64,000 bases of DNA from Piliocolobus tephrosceles (Eukaryota; Chordata; Mammalia; Primates; Cercopithecidae), in contig NC_045453.1 of the NCBI RefSeq assembly GCF_002776525.5, positions 34,097,333 through 34,161,332 of the forward strand. Direction: 5' to 3'. Of this stretch, positions 45,022-55,019 are shown in pieces. The translations under genes were made by a program, and so were the position numbers. Every line of letters begins with the position of its first letter. Within the stretch, counting starts at the first letter, position 1. Below the pieces are notes generated by a model, which did not search any database, had not been told where the DNA came from, and was given only the letters and a program-made list of their open reading frames with translations.

Positions 45022-45716
45022 TTTGATAAAAGTATTTATTTAAGTGAGGAAAAACTAGAAAGTCTTGAAAAGTGAGTCCTCTTCTGGGTGAAGTTTCTTG
45101 CAATGAATGGAGGAGGCGGGAAGGGGTTTGGTCTTTTCCCCCAACGGGGTGGTGGCCAGGCACCGAGTTCACATTGTGAAACTTCACCCAACTGTGTTCA
45201 TGACCTTCAGGCTTCCTTGCCCATATCACATGCTTCCTAAGCACATATTTAGAAAAATACAGGCTTTTGAGGGTCTTTCCAGTGAGACAGAATCACCTTG
45301 ATACGCCGTTGAGACTGAACTTGAAACCTGGGTCTTGTTACTGGAGGTAGCCCCATAGCACCCTTTGAATTAATACTTTTTATAAATCCTGTCATTTTCT
45401 TCAGAATGGCATAATCACGTTGCATTGCATTTTCCCCATTTCAATGGTAATATATTAGATATAAATGTTGAAACTGCACTGTAGTTTTTGTTAGAAAAAG
45501 AATTCCCTCCTGAGCAGGGTCCCCTGTCCTGTTTGTGGCTGAGTTATCGGTGCCAGGTGGAGCACCCGCGCCTACCTTAGGGAGTGGCCACTGGGTGAAT
45601 GGACACGTGGATTGAACAAATTAACAAGATTCTCATATGCCATGATGTCTAAAACCATGATACTGAAACTTTAGCATGAACACTTGGCTGTATTGCAGCT
45701 GCTATTTTTTTTTCAG
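45022..45716. other. Unique sequence upstream of the candidate exon
   Basis: No repeat. The last 50 bases contain a branch-point-like region and the polypyrimidine tract of the candidate exon. Confidence 0.4.
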
Positions 45717-45859
45717 CGCACCTGGCGTACAGAAGGGATATCACTGGTATTTTGGCCTGACCTGCTCAATGGAGCAGGACAGGGCTGACCACACGCCGAG
45801 CTGCGTGCCTGGGAACCACATGGCAAGCTTCACCTACGTGTCCTGCACCAGCCAGAAGC
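45717..45859 (+). CDS. Candidate internal coding exon, gene not identified
   Basis: The acceptor is strong: TGCTATTTTTTTTTCAG ends at 45716. The donor C|GTGAGC follows at 45860, good from +1 to +5 although the last exon base is C instead of G. The 143-bp interval is open in one frame, entering with one base of a split codon and leaving with one, so both junctions disrupt codons in a mutually consistent way. It encodes 47 complete codons with three cysteines at residues 16, 29 and 43 and an aromatic cluster GYHWYFGLTC at residues 7-16. This composition looks like part of a secreted or extracellular domain. The frame continues upstream to an ATG at 45676 and downstream to a stop after 45924, so an intronless small protein is formally possible but less likely. 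I do not recognise the family, and no neighbouring exon was found in the window, so a large-intron gene or chance are both possible. Confidence 0.35.
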
Positions 45860-46174
45860 GTGAGCTTCTTTCCACCGATTCACTTGCTGTGTTCATTTGC
45901 AGAGAGAGACTTGTATTCTCACATTAGAGTTGAATGAGCATTCAAGCGTATCAGTCTTGGTTATTTATCTTGGAATTGATAATGTACCTCCAAAGATTTC
46001 CGGCTTTAAATATTGACAGAGGCCTGATTCTGTATTATGGTAGATTTGCATTGTAGATTTCTTCAGCTTATGCGCGGAAGAGGCGATGTTCCTGAGAGCG
46101 CCGTCAACAACACAAAAGGAAAGCTAGTTCATGCTATTTGTGTCTATCACCTCTAAGGGTGGAGAGAGCAGGGT
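45860..46174. other. Unique sequence downstream of the candidate exon
   Basis: Nothing recognised; moderately AT-rich. Confidence 0.3.
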
Positions 46175-46545
46175 GGATGGACTCTGTTAGGCAGGGCTCC
46201 CCAGGGAAACAGAATCACTGGATGTGTGTACACAGAGGAGTAGGTTTCTTTTAAGGACTAGGCCCTAAGGTCGTGGGGGCTGGTAAGTCTGAAATCTGCA
46301 GAGCAGGCGGATGGGCAGGAGGAGACTGAGGAGAGCGGGTGTGGCCCTTCCAGTCCCAGCCAGTCTCCCGGCGAAATTCTCTCCTTTCCCAGGGAGCAGA
46401 GTCTTTCTTAAAGCCTCAACTGATTGGACAAGGCCTACCCCCACCATGAAGGCTCATCCACCTCACTGCATGTCTACGAACTGAATTGTTAATCCCATCT
46501 ACAAATATCTTCCCCACCACATTCAGGCTGGGTACCTAGGTCTGG
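46175..46545 (-). mobile_element. MaLR-type LTR (MLT1-like)
   Basis: The plus strand reads GGCTCCCCAGGGAAACAGAA, GGGGGCTGGTAAGTCTG, CTCAACTGATTGGACAAGG and GTTAATCCCATCTAC, the reverse complement of an MLT1C/D-like LTR. Confidence 0.65.
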
Positions 46546-46774
46546 GTCCTGTGGCCTACCCAAATCCATTGATTTTGACACAGACACAATTATGTCTTGG
46601 AGGAGGATTGGCCTTGCGTCAGTCATCGTGTGTCCCTTTTCTCAGGCCAGCAGGTGTGACTGGAGTGCCCAGAGCAGGACTCTTCACAGTCAGACCCCAG
46701 CCACAGCCCAGTCCTGCAGGCCGCATTGCTCTCACATTTTCAGATTGCACAGCCTCTGGCCGTGGAGGCGTGAT
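46546..46774. other. Unique sequence
   Basis: Nothing recognised. Confidence 0.3.
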
Positions 46775-46859
46775 GCTGATGTGGGTTAAATGCTGATGTG
46801 GGTTAAATGCTGACGTGGGTTAAATGCAGATGTGGGTTAAATGCGGATGTGGGTTAAAT
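46775..46859 (+). repeat. 17-bp minisatellite, 5 copies
   Basis: Five exact 17-bp units, GCTGATGTGGGTTAAAT, start at 46775, 46792, 46809, 46826 and 46843. Only the first four or five bases vary (GCTGAT, GCTGAC, GCAGAT, GCGGAT). Confidence 0.97.
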
Positions 46860-46954
46860 ACTTTGTAAAGTGAACCCCAGGTCATTATTTATACTAAGTC
46901 CTTAAAGACTGGGCCCACCACTCAGAACCTTACAATTGTTTCAGGAGGAAAAAC

Positions 46955-47115
46955 CCACTTTTTAAAAGATTTTTTTATTGGAGAATTTCAAACCTACCCA
47001 AAGGTAGAGAGCATAGTATCCTGAGCCCCTGGCTCATCTCCCGGCTCCCTCAATGACCACCCCGGGACCTGGCTCAGCCTTCGCATCCCCTCTGCCCTCC
47101 CCAAAGCCTCGCCTC
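46955..47115 (-). mobile_element. Old LINE-1 3' fragment
   Basis: TTTTTATTGGAGAATTTCAA then AGGTAGAGAGCATAGTATCC resembles the reverse of an old L1 3' end. Confidence 0.5.
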
Positions 47116-49634
47116 CATCATGAGGTCCCATCCAGTTGGTCTGTGGTATGTGCCGGACCTCGCTGCAGGACTTGGCAGGTGGGCCACTCACATCCACCAC
47201 CCACAAAGCACTTAGCCTCTCCGATTGCCTTGCAGTGTTTTTTCAACCCGCCTCTTTTTAGTGCCTGCTCACATGTGTGATGCTGGGCTCAGGAGATCCT
47301 GAGAGGAGGAACTCAGAGCCTGCCCTGCAGGGCCTCAGGGACAATGGTGGCCTCCCTGGCAGGGGCTGAGGGGCTCGGCACAGGTCGCTCACCCCAAGCC
47401 CAGTTCTCATGCTCTAGGCAACCCTCTGGACAGCTGCTTTGGTGACCGGGGTAGGAGGAATAGCTGGGTGGGCCCATTTTCACTAGGATCCCTCCTGTCA
47501 TATTTCAAACCAGTCCCTATTACAGCTGGGCAGCACGTTTTGGTCCAGAGGTGGGCCATGGCCTGGCCCTAACTGTAGAGAACAGCAATGCCCAGGCTGG
47601 CTTCACTCTGACTCTCACAGCTCTGATGGCAACACAGAGGCCCCCAGGTCTTTGGGGAGCTTCGCTGGAGGGAGTTAGTGCCTCTCAATCTGCAGAAGCT
47701 CCTGGAGACCTGAATGTTTTGTCTGTCAGAAGATGATGCTTTACAATCAGAGTTTTTCCGTAATCAACAGGACCTCTCAGGAGTTGTAGTTACTGGAAAC
47801 TGAAGTATTCACTGGAAGGAAGGAAAGGAAAGAACCCTTTAGGGCTGATTTGAGGTGGAGAGTGATGCTGCATTGGGGGTGGCTTTGCTGCATCAGAGTC
47901 CAGGGAAGAGGGCCCAGTCCTCCTTGCAGCCTAGATGAGCCCCGGAAACCCCAGTTCTGCTTTGACAAGAGATATCCCCTAAATCTCAGGACTACCATCA
48001 AAGGTTTATTTCTTGCTTATTCTGTATGTTCCCATGAGTCTGTAGGGGCTCTGCTCCATAAGGTCACGCATGGATCCAGTCTCCACCGTCTCATCTCTGC
48101 ACCATCGGGAACACATGGGATCCTTAGTCACTGCTGTGGGATGAGCCCCTGGGAGCAGTCATGGCCTTGGGGGTGGGGATGTGAGAAGCTTCTTTGGGTC
48201 CCTTGGTGGGACAACAAGGGCTCCTGGCTGCAGCACCAGAGGCTTCGGCGCCAGCCCAGCCCCACCTCCACTGGTACCCTCACCTCCTTGTTGTTCTGGT
48301 CTTTCTATTTCCACCGGCCCCGCCCCCTTCCAGAGCCTCGTCCTTTCATCTGCACCCTGTGAACTCCTCACTACTTTCTGAGTTGATGTCCCTCTGCCAC
48401 TATGATCATTCTTTCTCTGTATTCTGCTTCTTTCTTCAAATCTTCTTTCACAGTCACCAGCACGCAGATGCACCTCTGTCATCTTCCACCCCATTTCACA
48501 CCCTGTGATGGTTCCCTGGCCCTCCAGACAAGTCCAGAGCTCCTAGCACGGTCCCTAGACCCTGTTTCCGGGCCATGCAGGCCTCTCCAGCCTCATGCTC
48601 ATCACCGGGCAGGCGTACTGTTCTTGGCAGACTCAGAAGTGACAACCTTTAGGAGTCAGGGCCTACACACTGTCACCCAGGCAAACCTGAAGCCTCTTCC
48701 CATGCAGTGCGTACTTTTCACTCCGAATTTCAAAAATGCAATCATAAACCTGCTCCACCAATAAGTAGCCCTTGAGTCTTTGAGAAGGAAGGGTCTGTAT
48801 CTTTTGATTCTGTGCCTGGTCCTTCGCAGGCTTCAGTCCCAGTTGTGCATTGAACTGTGCAGAAATCATCCATGACATTGTTTTGTAACAACAAAGAGAA
48901 TAAGGCCAGACTCTCACGATTGCACCTCACCCTACCATGGAGCTGTCATGAACGTCATGTGGCATCTTTTTTGTTTGAAATGAGCAAAACTCAACTCATG
49001 CTCGTGCAGCCAAGGGGGGAATGGGTTTCTTCACACAACTTGAAGTGCAAGGATAGCCTGGCTTCAGGCATGGCTGGATCCAGGTTTTCAAATGTCCCAT
49101 CTCTTGAACACAGTCTGTCCATATGGTGGGCACTGTGACTTATCATGACCTCTTAGACTGCCAGCCTCTTCTCATAACTGTGATAGGAACGTCACTCTGT
49201 CTGGTCTGGCTTAGGACAGAATTCTTCACATCTATAGACTCTTTGGCCAGGGAGTAAATACAATGACTAGGCCTGGGTTATGGACCCTCAGCTGAGGCCT
49301 CAGTGTAAGTGAAGGGTCAGCTCTGCAGTCATCTCCTGGAACAGAGGCCCATGAAAGAGGAAGGAAGCCCACGGGAGACAGCACACAGTCACCTGCAACA
49401 AAAGCTGCTGGGAAGAACTGACCAGCTGCACATTCATTTGATGATGGACTCGTGTAACTGTAACCATCTTGTTCACAGGTGTATCACGGAGGCCAACAGT
49501 GGTTGCTCAGATGTTATTTGTGAAGGCTGGAAACATCCCTGAGTAACATTTGTCCCAGTCACTTAGCTACACAACACAGAATGGATTTTTATAGTAGTGG
49601 ATATTTGCACAAAGCTCCCATCTTAAAGCATATG
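47116..49634. other. Mostly unique sequence
   Basis: A diverged L2-like patch lies at about 48500-48610 (GCAGGCCTCTCCAGCCTC). Otherwise no repeat or exon is supported. Open frames at 47850-48500 on both strands mirror one another. Confidence 0.35.
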
Positions 49635-50272
49635 CAGTCATCTCTCAGTATCTGTGGGAGACTGGCTCCAGGACCTCCCCAGGACACCAAAATCCAAGGA
49701 TGCTGAAATCCTTGATATAAAATTATGCAGTATTTGTGTGTTACCTATGCACATCATCTCATGTACTTTAAATCACCTCTAGGTTACTTATAATACCAAA
49801 TGCAACATAAATGCTATGTAAATAGTTGTTATATGGTATTGTTTAGGAAATATTGACAAGAAAAAGAGTCTGTACATGTCCAGTACAGATGCAGTTTGTT
49901 TGTTTGTTTGGAGACAGAGTCTCGCTCTGTCACCTAGGCTGGAGTGCCGTGGTACGATCTCGGCTCACTGCAGCCTCCTCCCGGGTTCAAGCAATTCTTG
50001 TGCCTCAGTTTCCCAAGTAGCTGGCACTACAGGTGTATACCACCAAGCCCTGCTAATTTTTGAAATTTAGTAGAGATGGGGTTTCATCATATTGGCCAGG
50101 CTGGTCTCAAACTCTTGACCCCAGGTGATCTGCCCACCTCAGCCTCCCAAAGTGCTGGGAATACAGGCATGAACCACCGTGCCTGGCCCAGATGCAGTTT
50201 TTAAAACATATTTTCAATCAGCAGTCGGTTGAATCCACCGACATGGAACCCATGGATATGGAGGGCTGCCTG
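49635..50272 (-). mobile_element. MER2 DNA transposon split by an Alu
   Basis: The reverse-oriented element runs from CAGTCATCTCTCAGTATCTG, through TAAATCACCTCTAGGTTAC, to ATGGAGGGCTGCCTG. TAT/TA words flank both ends. An Alu (49898-50188) is inserted into it with a perfect 12-bp duplication. Confidence 0.85.
49898..50188 (-). mobile_element. Alu element in minus orientation
   Basis: A GTTTGTTTGTTTG tail complement precedes GAGACAGAGTCTCGCTC and the element ends GTGCCTGGCC. CAGATGCAGTTT is duplicated exactly at 49886-49897 and 50189-50200. Confidence 0.97.
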
Positions 50273-50287
50273 TATCTATATAGCATC

Positions 50288-50365
50288 TTATCTGAAACAG
50301 CCCTGTTAGGCCAGTTTATAGATGAAGAAACAGAATGGTTAAGCCACTTGTCCTTTTGTCACTAG
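50288..50365 (-). mobile_element. Probable MIR fragment
   Basis: GTTTATAGATGAAGAAACAG then GGTTAAGCCACTTGTCC is the reverse complement of the MIR core. Confidence 0.55.
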
Positions 50366-50449
50366 GATGGAGTTCATTGGAGAAAATCCATTTTCATTTC
50401 TTCCTTATTTACAGATCCACAGATTTACATAGGACAATAATCCACCCAG

Positions 50450-50690
50450 CAAAAAGGCTGATTTCCTAGGCTCCCTTACAGCGAAGCATCACCCTGTCAC
50501 TAAGTGCTGACCACTGCAATTAAGTGGAAACATTTTGTGGGACTTCCAGAAAGTTAATTTTGCAAATTTTGCAGGGGTCTCACCTGCCCCCATTCTCTCT
50601 TTCTCCTTTTTCCTGCATGGGACACAGCTGTGATAGCTGGAAGTCCAGCAGCCACCTTGGACCATGAGGGGATCTTGAAGAGGGAAGCCA
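50450..50690 (+). mobile_element. Probable old dispersed mammalian repeat, family unnamed
   Basis: GATTTCCTAGGCTCCCTTAC, CACCTTGGACCATGAGG and GGAAGCCACACATG resemble a common old interspersed repeat, which I cannot name with confidence. Confidence 0.3.
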
Positions 50691-51170
50691 CACATGTACA
50701 CAGCAGAAAAGCAGGAGGTGGGTCTTGATCTTTGCCATCCCTTTCGCCACTATCATCCTCCTGCGTTGTCAGCTTTTGGGCTTCACTTACGGGAGCAAAT
50801 ATAACCCTGTGGGTTTGAGGGTGTTTCCTTGTGTGCAGTTGAACCTGCAGCCCTTCACACTAAGTAACTTATTTTTTCTGGAGCTGCTGAGTTTGGGGGC
50901 AGGGGTGGTACTGGGTCCCAGTTGTTGCTTTGCTTCTCTTGGGTTGACCCTGAGGTCTATGGTCCCCTCTCTAGAGATCCGGACATTCTGGAGAGTGGCC
51001 ACTTCGTGGGCCCTGTCTCCCTGGTGTCGGTGCCATACTGAAATCAAATCATCATGGAAAATGTGCAGGCTGGATTAAGAGACTAGGAGGGGCCTTTTTC
51101 CCTGACTTTAGTTCTGCCTGGACCTCAGGCGTGTGGTGCTCGGCATTACTCTCTGGAGGGCCGTGTGCTC
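50691..51170. other. Unique sequence
   Basis: No gene or repeat is supported. The 117-codon frame at 50725-51078 has no splice or family support. Confidence 0.3.
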
Positions 51171-51393
51171 GTGCAGCGTTGTGTCGTGCAGGGTTGTGTC
51201 GTGCAGGGTGGTGTCGTGCAGGGTGGTGTCGTGCAGGGTTGTGTCGTGCAGGGTGGTGTCGTGCAGGGTGGTGTTGTGCAGGGTTGTGTTGTGCAGGGTG
51301 GTGTTGTGCAGGGTTGTGTTGTGCAGGGTTGTTGTGCAGGGTGGTGTTGTGCAGGGTTGTATTGTGCAGGGTTGTGTTGTGCAGGGTGGTGTT
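51171..51393 (+). repeat. 15-bp minisatellite (VNTR), 15 copies
   Basis: Unit GTGCAGGGTTGTGTC, with T/G variation at position 10 and C/T at position 15. Units begin at 51171 and repeat every 15 bp, except the unit at 51321, which is 13 bp. The first six units end in GTC and the remaining nine in GTT. The 15-bp period keeps every frame open, producing several Cys/Ala/Gly- or His/Pro/Thr-rich frames that are artefacts. Confidence 0.97.
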
Positions 51394-51959
51394 CACCGCT
51401 TGTGTTCCTGGGTCTGTGCCTGCCCCTCAGGAACTCCGTGTGTATTCCTGATTTTGCACGGGACACTTTTTTTGGCACAGATAATAGACTTAAATTGTCT
51501 TTATCCCAAAACCCAAGCTGAGAGGGGAAATCAACATCTTTACCATGAAATAGCTTGTCCCCTTTATCTAAATACAAGGAGAAAAATGTCTGGCAGGACA
51601 CCGTGTTTCAGGAAAAAAAAGCTACAAATTGCAGTGTGTGATCTCCAGCTCATGTAAATATCTCCACATGTTATTCTTAATTAATTATATTTTATTGAAG
51701 CAATTAGGTGACTGACAACCTCAGTTAAGTCCTAATGAAAGGACCATGTCTTTTCACATGCCATTGATCAGAAAGTACAGCTTGGACTTCCGGAAGCTGG
51801 GCACTGGGCAAGGAGATGCTGGGCAGGTGCAGCTGAGCTGGTGCAGCCAGGCAGATACAGGGGTCCTGGGCCAGGACTCCCACCACCACCTGTCCCAGGG
51901 CACATTTCTTCTCTTTGCTAAAGAAAAGATGCTTCTGCAGCCCCCACCGCTTCCTCTGC
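51394..51959. other. Unique sequence
   Basis: 51600-51760 is AT-rich and repeat-free (TTCTTAATTAATTATATTTT). No exon supported. Confidence 0.3.
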
Positions 51960-52420
51960 TTGTTCCTGATTGTTTTAATTTCCGAAAACCATGATGAGGA
52001 CAGCTGCTGAAATCTTAAACAATGCTGCTTCTCTGGAAAGTTGGGTTAATTTGTTTAATTTTCACACCTTTCACTCTCTTCCACAATGGTAGAGTGCTTT
52101 TGTGTCAAGGCATCAAATAAATTTCACGCTTCTTGCCTTTTCTGAAATATCCAGTGGCATTAAACGCACCCAGTGCACCTGGCTCCGGCCCGGGGCTTCG
52201 AGACTTAATTGTGGTTATGACGATCTGCAAGAGGAGGCCTGATTATTCCCGACGCCGCTTGCATTGAGGCACAGAGACAACGTGGGCAGGGGATTTGGGG
52301 GAAAATTGCATTCTGTTTTCTTAAGGCCAAATTTCCCATTAATCTGAGCTCCTTCTTAAGGAAAATGTGAAGCATCCCGAGGCTTCAGGGACTTGTGTGA
52401 GGATATTCAGGCTTTTTTTT
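51960..52420. promoter_or_regulatory. Candidate conserved non-coding block
   Basis: About 460 bp are repeat-free, with TTAATTTGTTTAATTTTCAC, GAGACTTAATTGTGG, CCTGATTATTCCCG (an OTX/PITX-like GGATTA-type context on minus is absent, but ATTA words are dense) and CCCATTAATCTGAGC. Lack of repeats and motif density are the only evidence; no open frame spans it. Confidence 0.33.
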
Positions 52421-52455
52421 TTTTCTTAGGGAGAACATTATTTAAAAAAAGCTCA

Positions 52456-52727
52456 GGCCGGGTATGGTGACTCATGCCTGTAATCCCAGCACTTTAGGAG
52501 GCTGAGGCAGGTGGATCACAAGGTCAGGAGATCAAGACCATCCTGGCTAACGTGGTGAAACCCCGTCTGTACTAAAAATACAAAATATTAGCTGGGAGTG
52601 GTGGCGGGTGCCTGTAGTCCCAACTACTCGCGAGGCTGAGGCAGGAGAATCGCTTGAACCTGGGAGGCAGAGGTTGCAGTGAGCCAAGATCATGCCACTG
52701 ACTCAGGCCTGGTGTCAGAGCGAATCT
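52456..52727 (+). mobile_element. Alu element lacking a poly-A tail
   Basis: It starts GGCCGGGTATGGTGACTCATG and ends GTGTCAGAGCGA, then passes into ATCTATATCTATGTATAA without the expected A-tail. The tail was probably lost by deletion. Confidence 0.92.
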
Positions 52728-53189
52728 ATATCTATGTATAATTTCTGTAATTGATGAGCTTAATCACGTGAGTTCCTCTATAGATCATAACTGTCATTTG
52801 TCTCATAAACCCAGCCCCTTGGTGTGGATCAAAATCTTCCACATCTTTATTTGGAGCAAAGACCTTGCGCTTGGCTTCCAAGGTTACAATCTCTGTGGGG
52901 ATTTTTCAGGATCCCAAAAGCCCAGGTAACGCCCGTCTGGTGCACCAAATCCCGGTTTCACCCCAGACCACCATCTGCTCTGCCTGGATACAGCATCAAA
53001 CAAGACAGATGTCTCTACTGTCCCCACCAAGCAAAGAGGTACCACTTGCAAGGTTTTTGTGAGGTCCCTGTGAAGACCCAAGAGAGCCAGCACAAAGCCT
53101 CATGCAACAGTTAGCTGCCAAACCCAACTGCTGCTTCTAGGACATTTTCCCGTTGGTTCCATATATGGCTGGGTTCTTTCTCATTATGT
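52728..53189. other. Unique sequence
   Basis: Nothing recognised. Confidence 0.3.
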
Positions 53190-53290
53190 AGGCCTCGACT
53201 GAAATGTCAGATCCTTAGAGAAGCCATGCCTGCCACCCCGGGTTCTGTCTCTTCCTTGAGCTTCTCAGCACCTGGCGTCTAGTGGTTGAT
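53190..53290 (+). mobile_element. Probable LINE L2 fragment
   Basis: GAAATGTCAGATCCTTAGAG then CCATGCCTGCCACC resembles the L2 'caaatgtcacctcctcagagaggcc' block. Confidence 0.5.
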
Positions 53291-53479
53291 GCCACCTTCA
53301 CCTGTTGTCACGGAACCCCGAGGCCAGATGTGGCTGCCTCGCTCTCCACCTATTCCCAGCACCAGCAATTCGAGGATTTGTTCAGACAAATCGTTGTGAG
53401 TGAATACGTGGCTCAGGGAGGCCTAAATGGCTACAAGCACTTTAGAAAAGACTTTGGCAGGGTCTTCTGAGTAAAGTGA
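53291..53479. other. Unique sequence
   Basis: An open frame at 53282-53470 has no recognised domain or splice site. Confidence 0.3.
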
Positions 53480-53700
53480 CACATGAACTTCCCTAGGAAA
53501 TTGCTCCAGAAATACACTCAGCTGGATATTTCTCCCAGAGAAATGAATGAGCCTGTCCTGATAAAACACGTGAAGGAATGTGCAGAGAAGCTGTATTCTA
53601 GTAGCCCCATACTGGACACCGCCCAAGTGTGCTTCCCTAGAGGGACAGATGAGAGGACCATGGCGCAGTCACAGGATGGACCAGGCCCTCAATGGTCTCC
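53480..53700 (+). mobile_element. Old LINE-1 fragment
   Basis: TTTCTCCCAGAGAAATGAATG, GTATTCTAGTAGCCCCATAC and GGACCATGGCGCAGTCACAG follow an old L1 3' ORF2/3'-end segment. The frame is broken and no protein is encoded. Confidence 0.5.
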
Positions 53701-54719
53701 AGGATCCCAGCCAGATGGCCACAGAGTTACGGACCCGCTGGGACTGGGTCCTACACACACAATTGTGGGCTTTTGGAGACACTGACTCTGTACAGGCTTC
53801 TCTGCTCTTCAATGTGGCATTTAAGGTTCTGGAAATTGTGCAGTTTAGAAAACTGCTGGGCAGGTTTGTCAAAGGGAAAGCACCCTGGGCATTTTCAAGC
53901 TGTTTCTGCCTTCAAAGACCTGGCTTGGGCTAGCACAAATGCCAACGCTGCACCGGCCACTCCATCACATGGTGGGGATGGCTCTCACATGGCTCAGCAC
54001 TGTGGCATACGCGCCTTGCCGTGGGGAGCAGTGCTCCTGACCTTGAGCCCTCTCCCACTTAGTGCCAGCATCTGAACCATCAAATAAACCTCAAAACAGC
54101 TGGGACTCAGAAATTCACTACATCCCTGGAACGCTCTTTAAATAACTTCAGATTCAGCATCAAAAGAGGTTTCCCTCCCTCCCCATAAGGCAATAAAATG
54201 TGTTCTTTTCAGATAAATATTTCAAGAACAGACCAACTCATCTGGATCAAATGTTACCTTTTTAAAAATGCAAATTGAAAATTAAGCATCCAACACAAGG
54301 ATTCCCTGGAGTCACTGGGAAGGGCTGTGCATTCTCATCACACCCAGGGCCACCTGCGCAGTCGGGGCCCACCATCCCCACCGCCCTGAGAGGCATCGCA
54401 CTGTATGCATTGCAGAATCATTTCAAAGAGGCAGAAAGGACCCCGATGCATGTCCTAAGCAGGCAGAGCTGCTGCGTGTGACAGAGGTTGGTCGCGGAAA
54501 TCAGTCGACAGAGATATAGGCAACTTTTGTTCCACACTGCACTTTCCTGCAGCCCTGGAATGCCATTTATTTTCTAATATTCCCCATTTGGACATCTTTA
54601 AAGAGAATCAATCAAAGATACCAAAGAAATATAACAATAGGTAGCTAAGAATATCCAAGGCTTCAGAAGCTCATCATCATAATTAATGGTTGGGGGACTC
54701 ACAGCAGCCCAGGCTTTGT
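53701..54719. other. Unique sequence
   Basis: 54510-54700 is AT-rich and repeat-free. No exon supported. Confidence 0.3.
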
Positions 54720-54905
54720 GTTAAGAGATCACCATCTTATTGCATCCTTGCCCAGGCCTCAGTGCAACTTCACCACTTCTCCCAGAGGAGAACTAGGTAA
54801 CTCAGAAAAGTGAAGCAGCCTGCCCCAGGGTATACGGTGCAGCTCAGTGCAGAACGGGGATCTGAACCAACCAGCCTAAATCCTGACAACAGGCTGCTTG
54901 ACCCC
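54720..54905 (-). mobile_element. Probable MIR
   Basis: AGAGGAGAACTAGGTAACTC, GCAGCCTGCCCCAGGG and GGGGATCTGAACCAACC are in the order of a reversed MIR. Confidence 0.55.
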
Positions 54906-55019
54906 ATGAGAATTGGCTCTTACACTGAGATGGGACAGGCTAAAGGTATGGAGAAGCCTGGGGACATCTGAATGCCTTTACTATATGTTATTAGGGAAAA
55001 GAAGAGTAACTTGTGTTCC

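Noticed and set aside
51133..51657. 174-codon plus-strand Cys/Val-rich frame
   Set aside because: It is a product of the 15-bp minisatellite.
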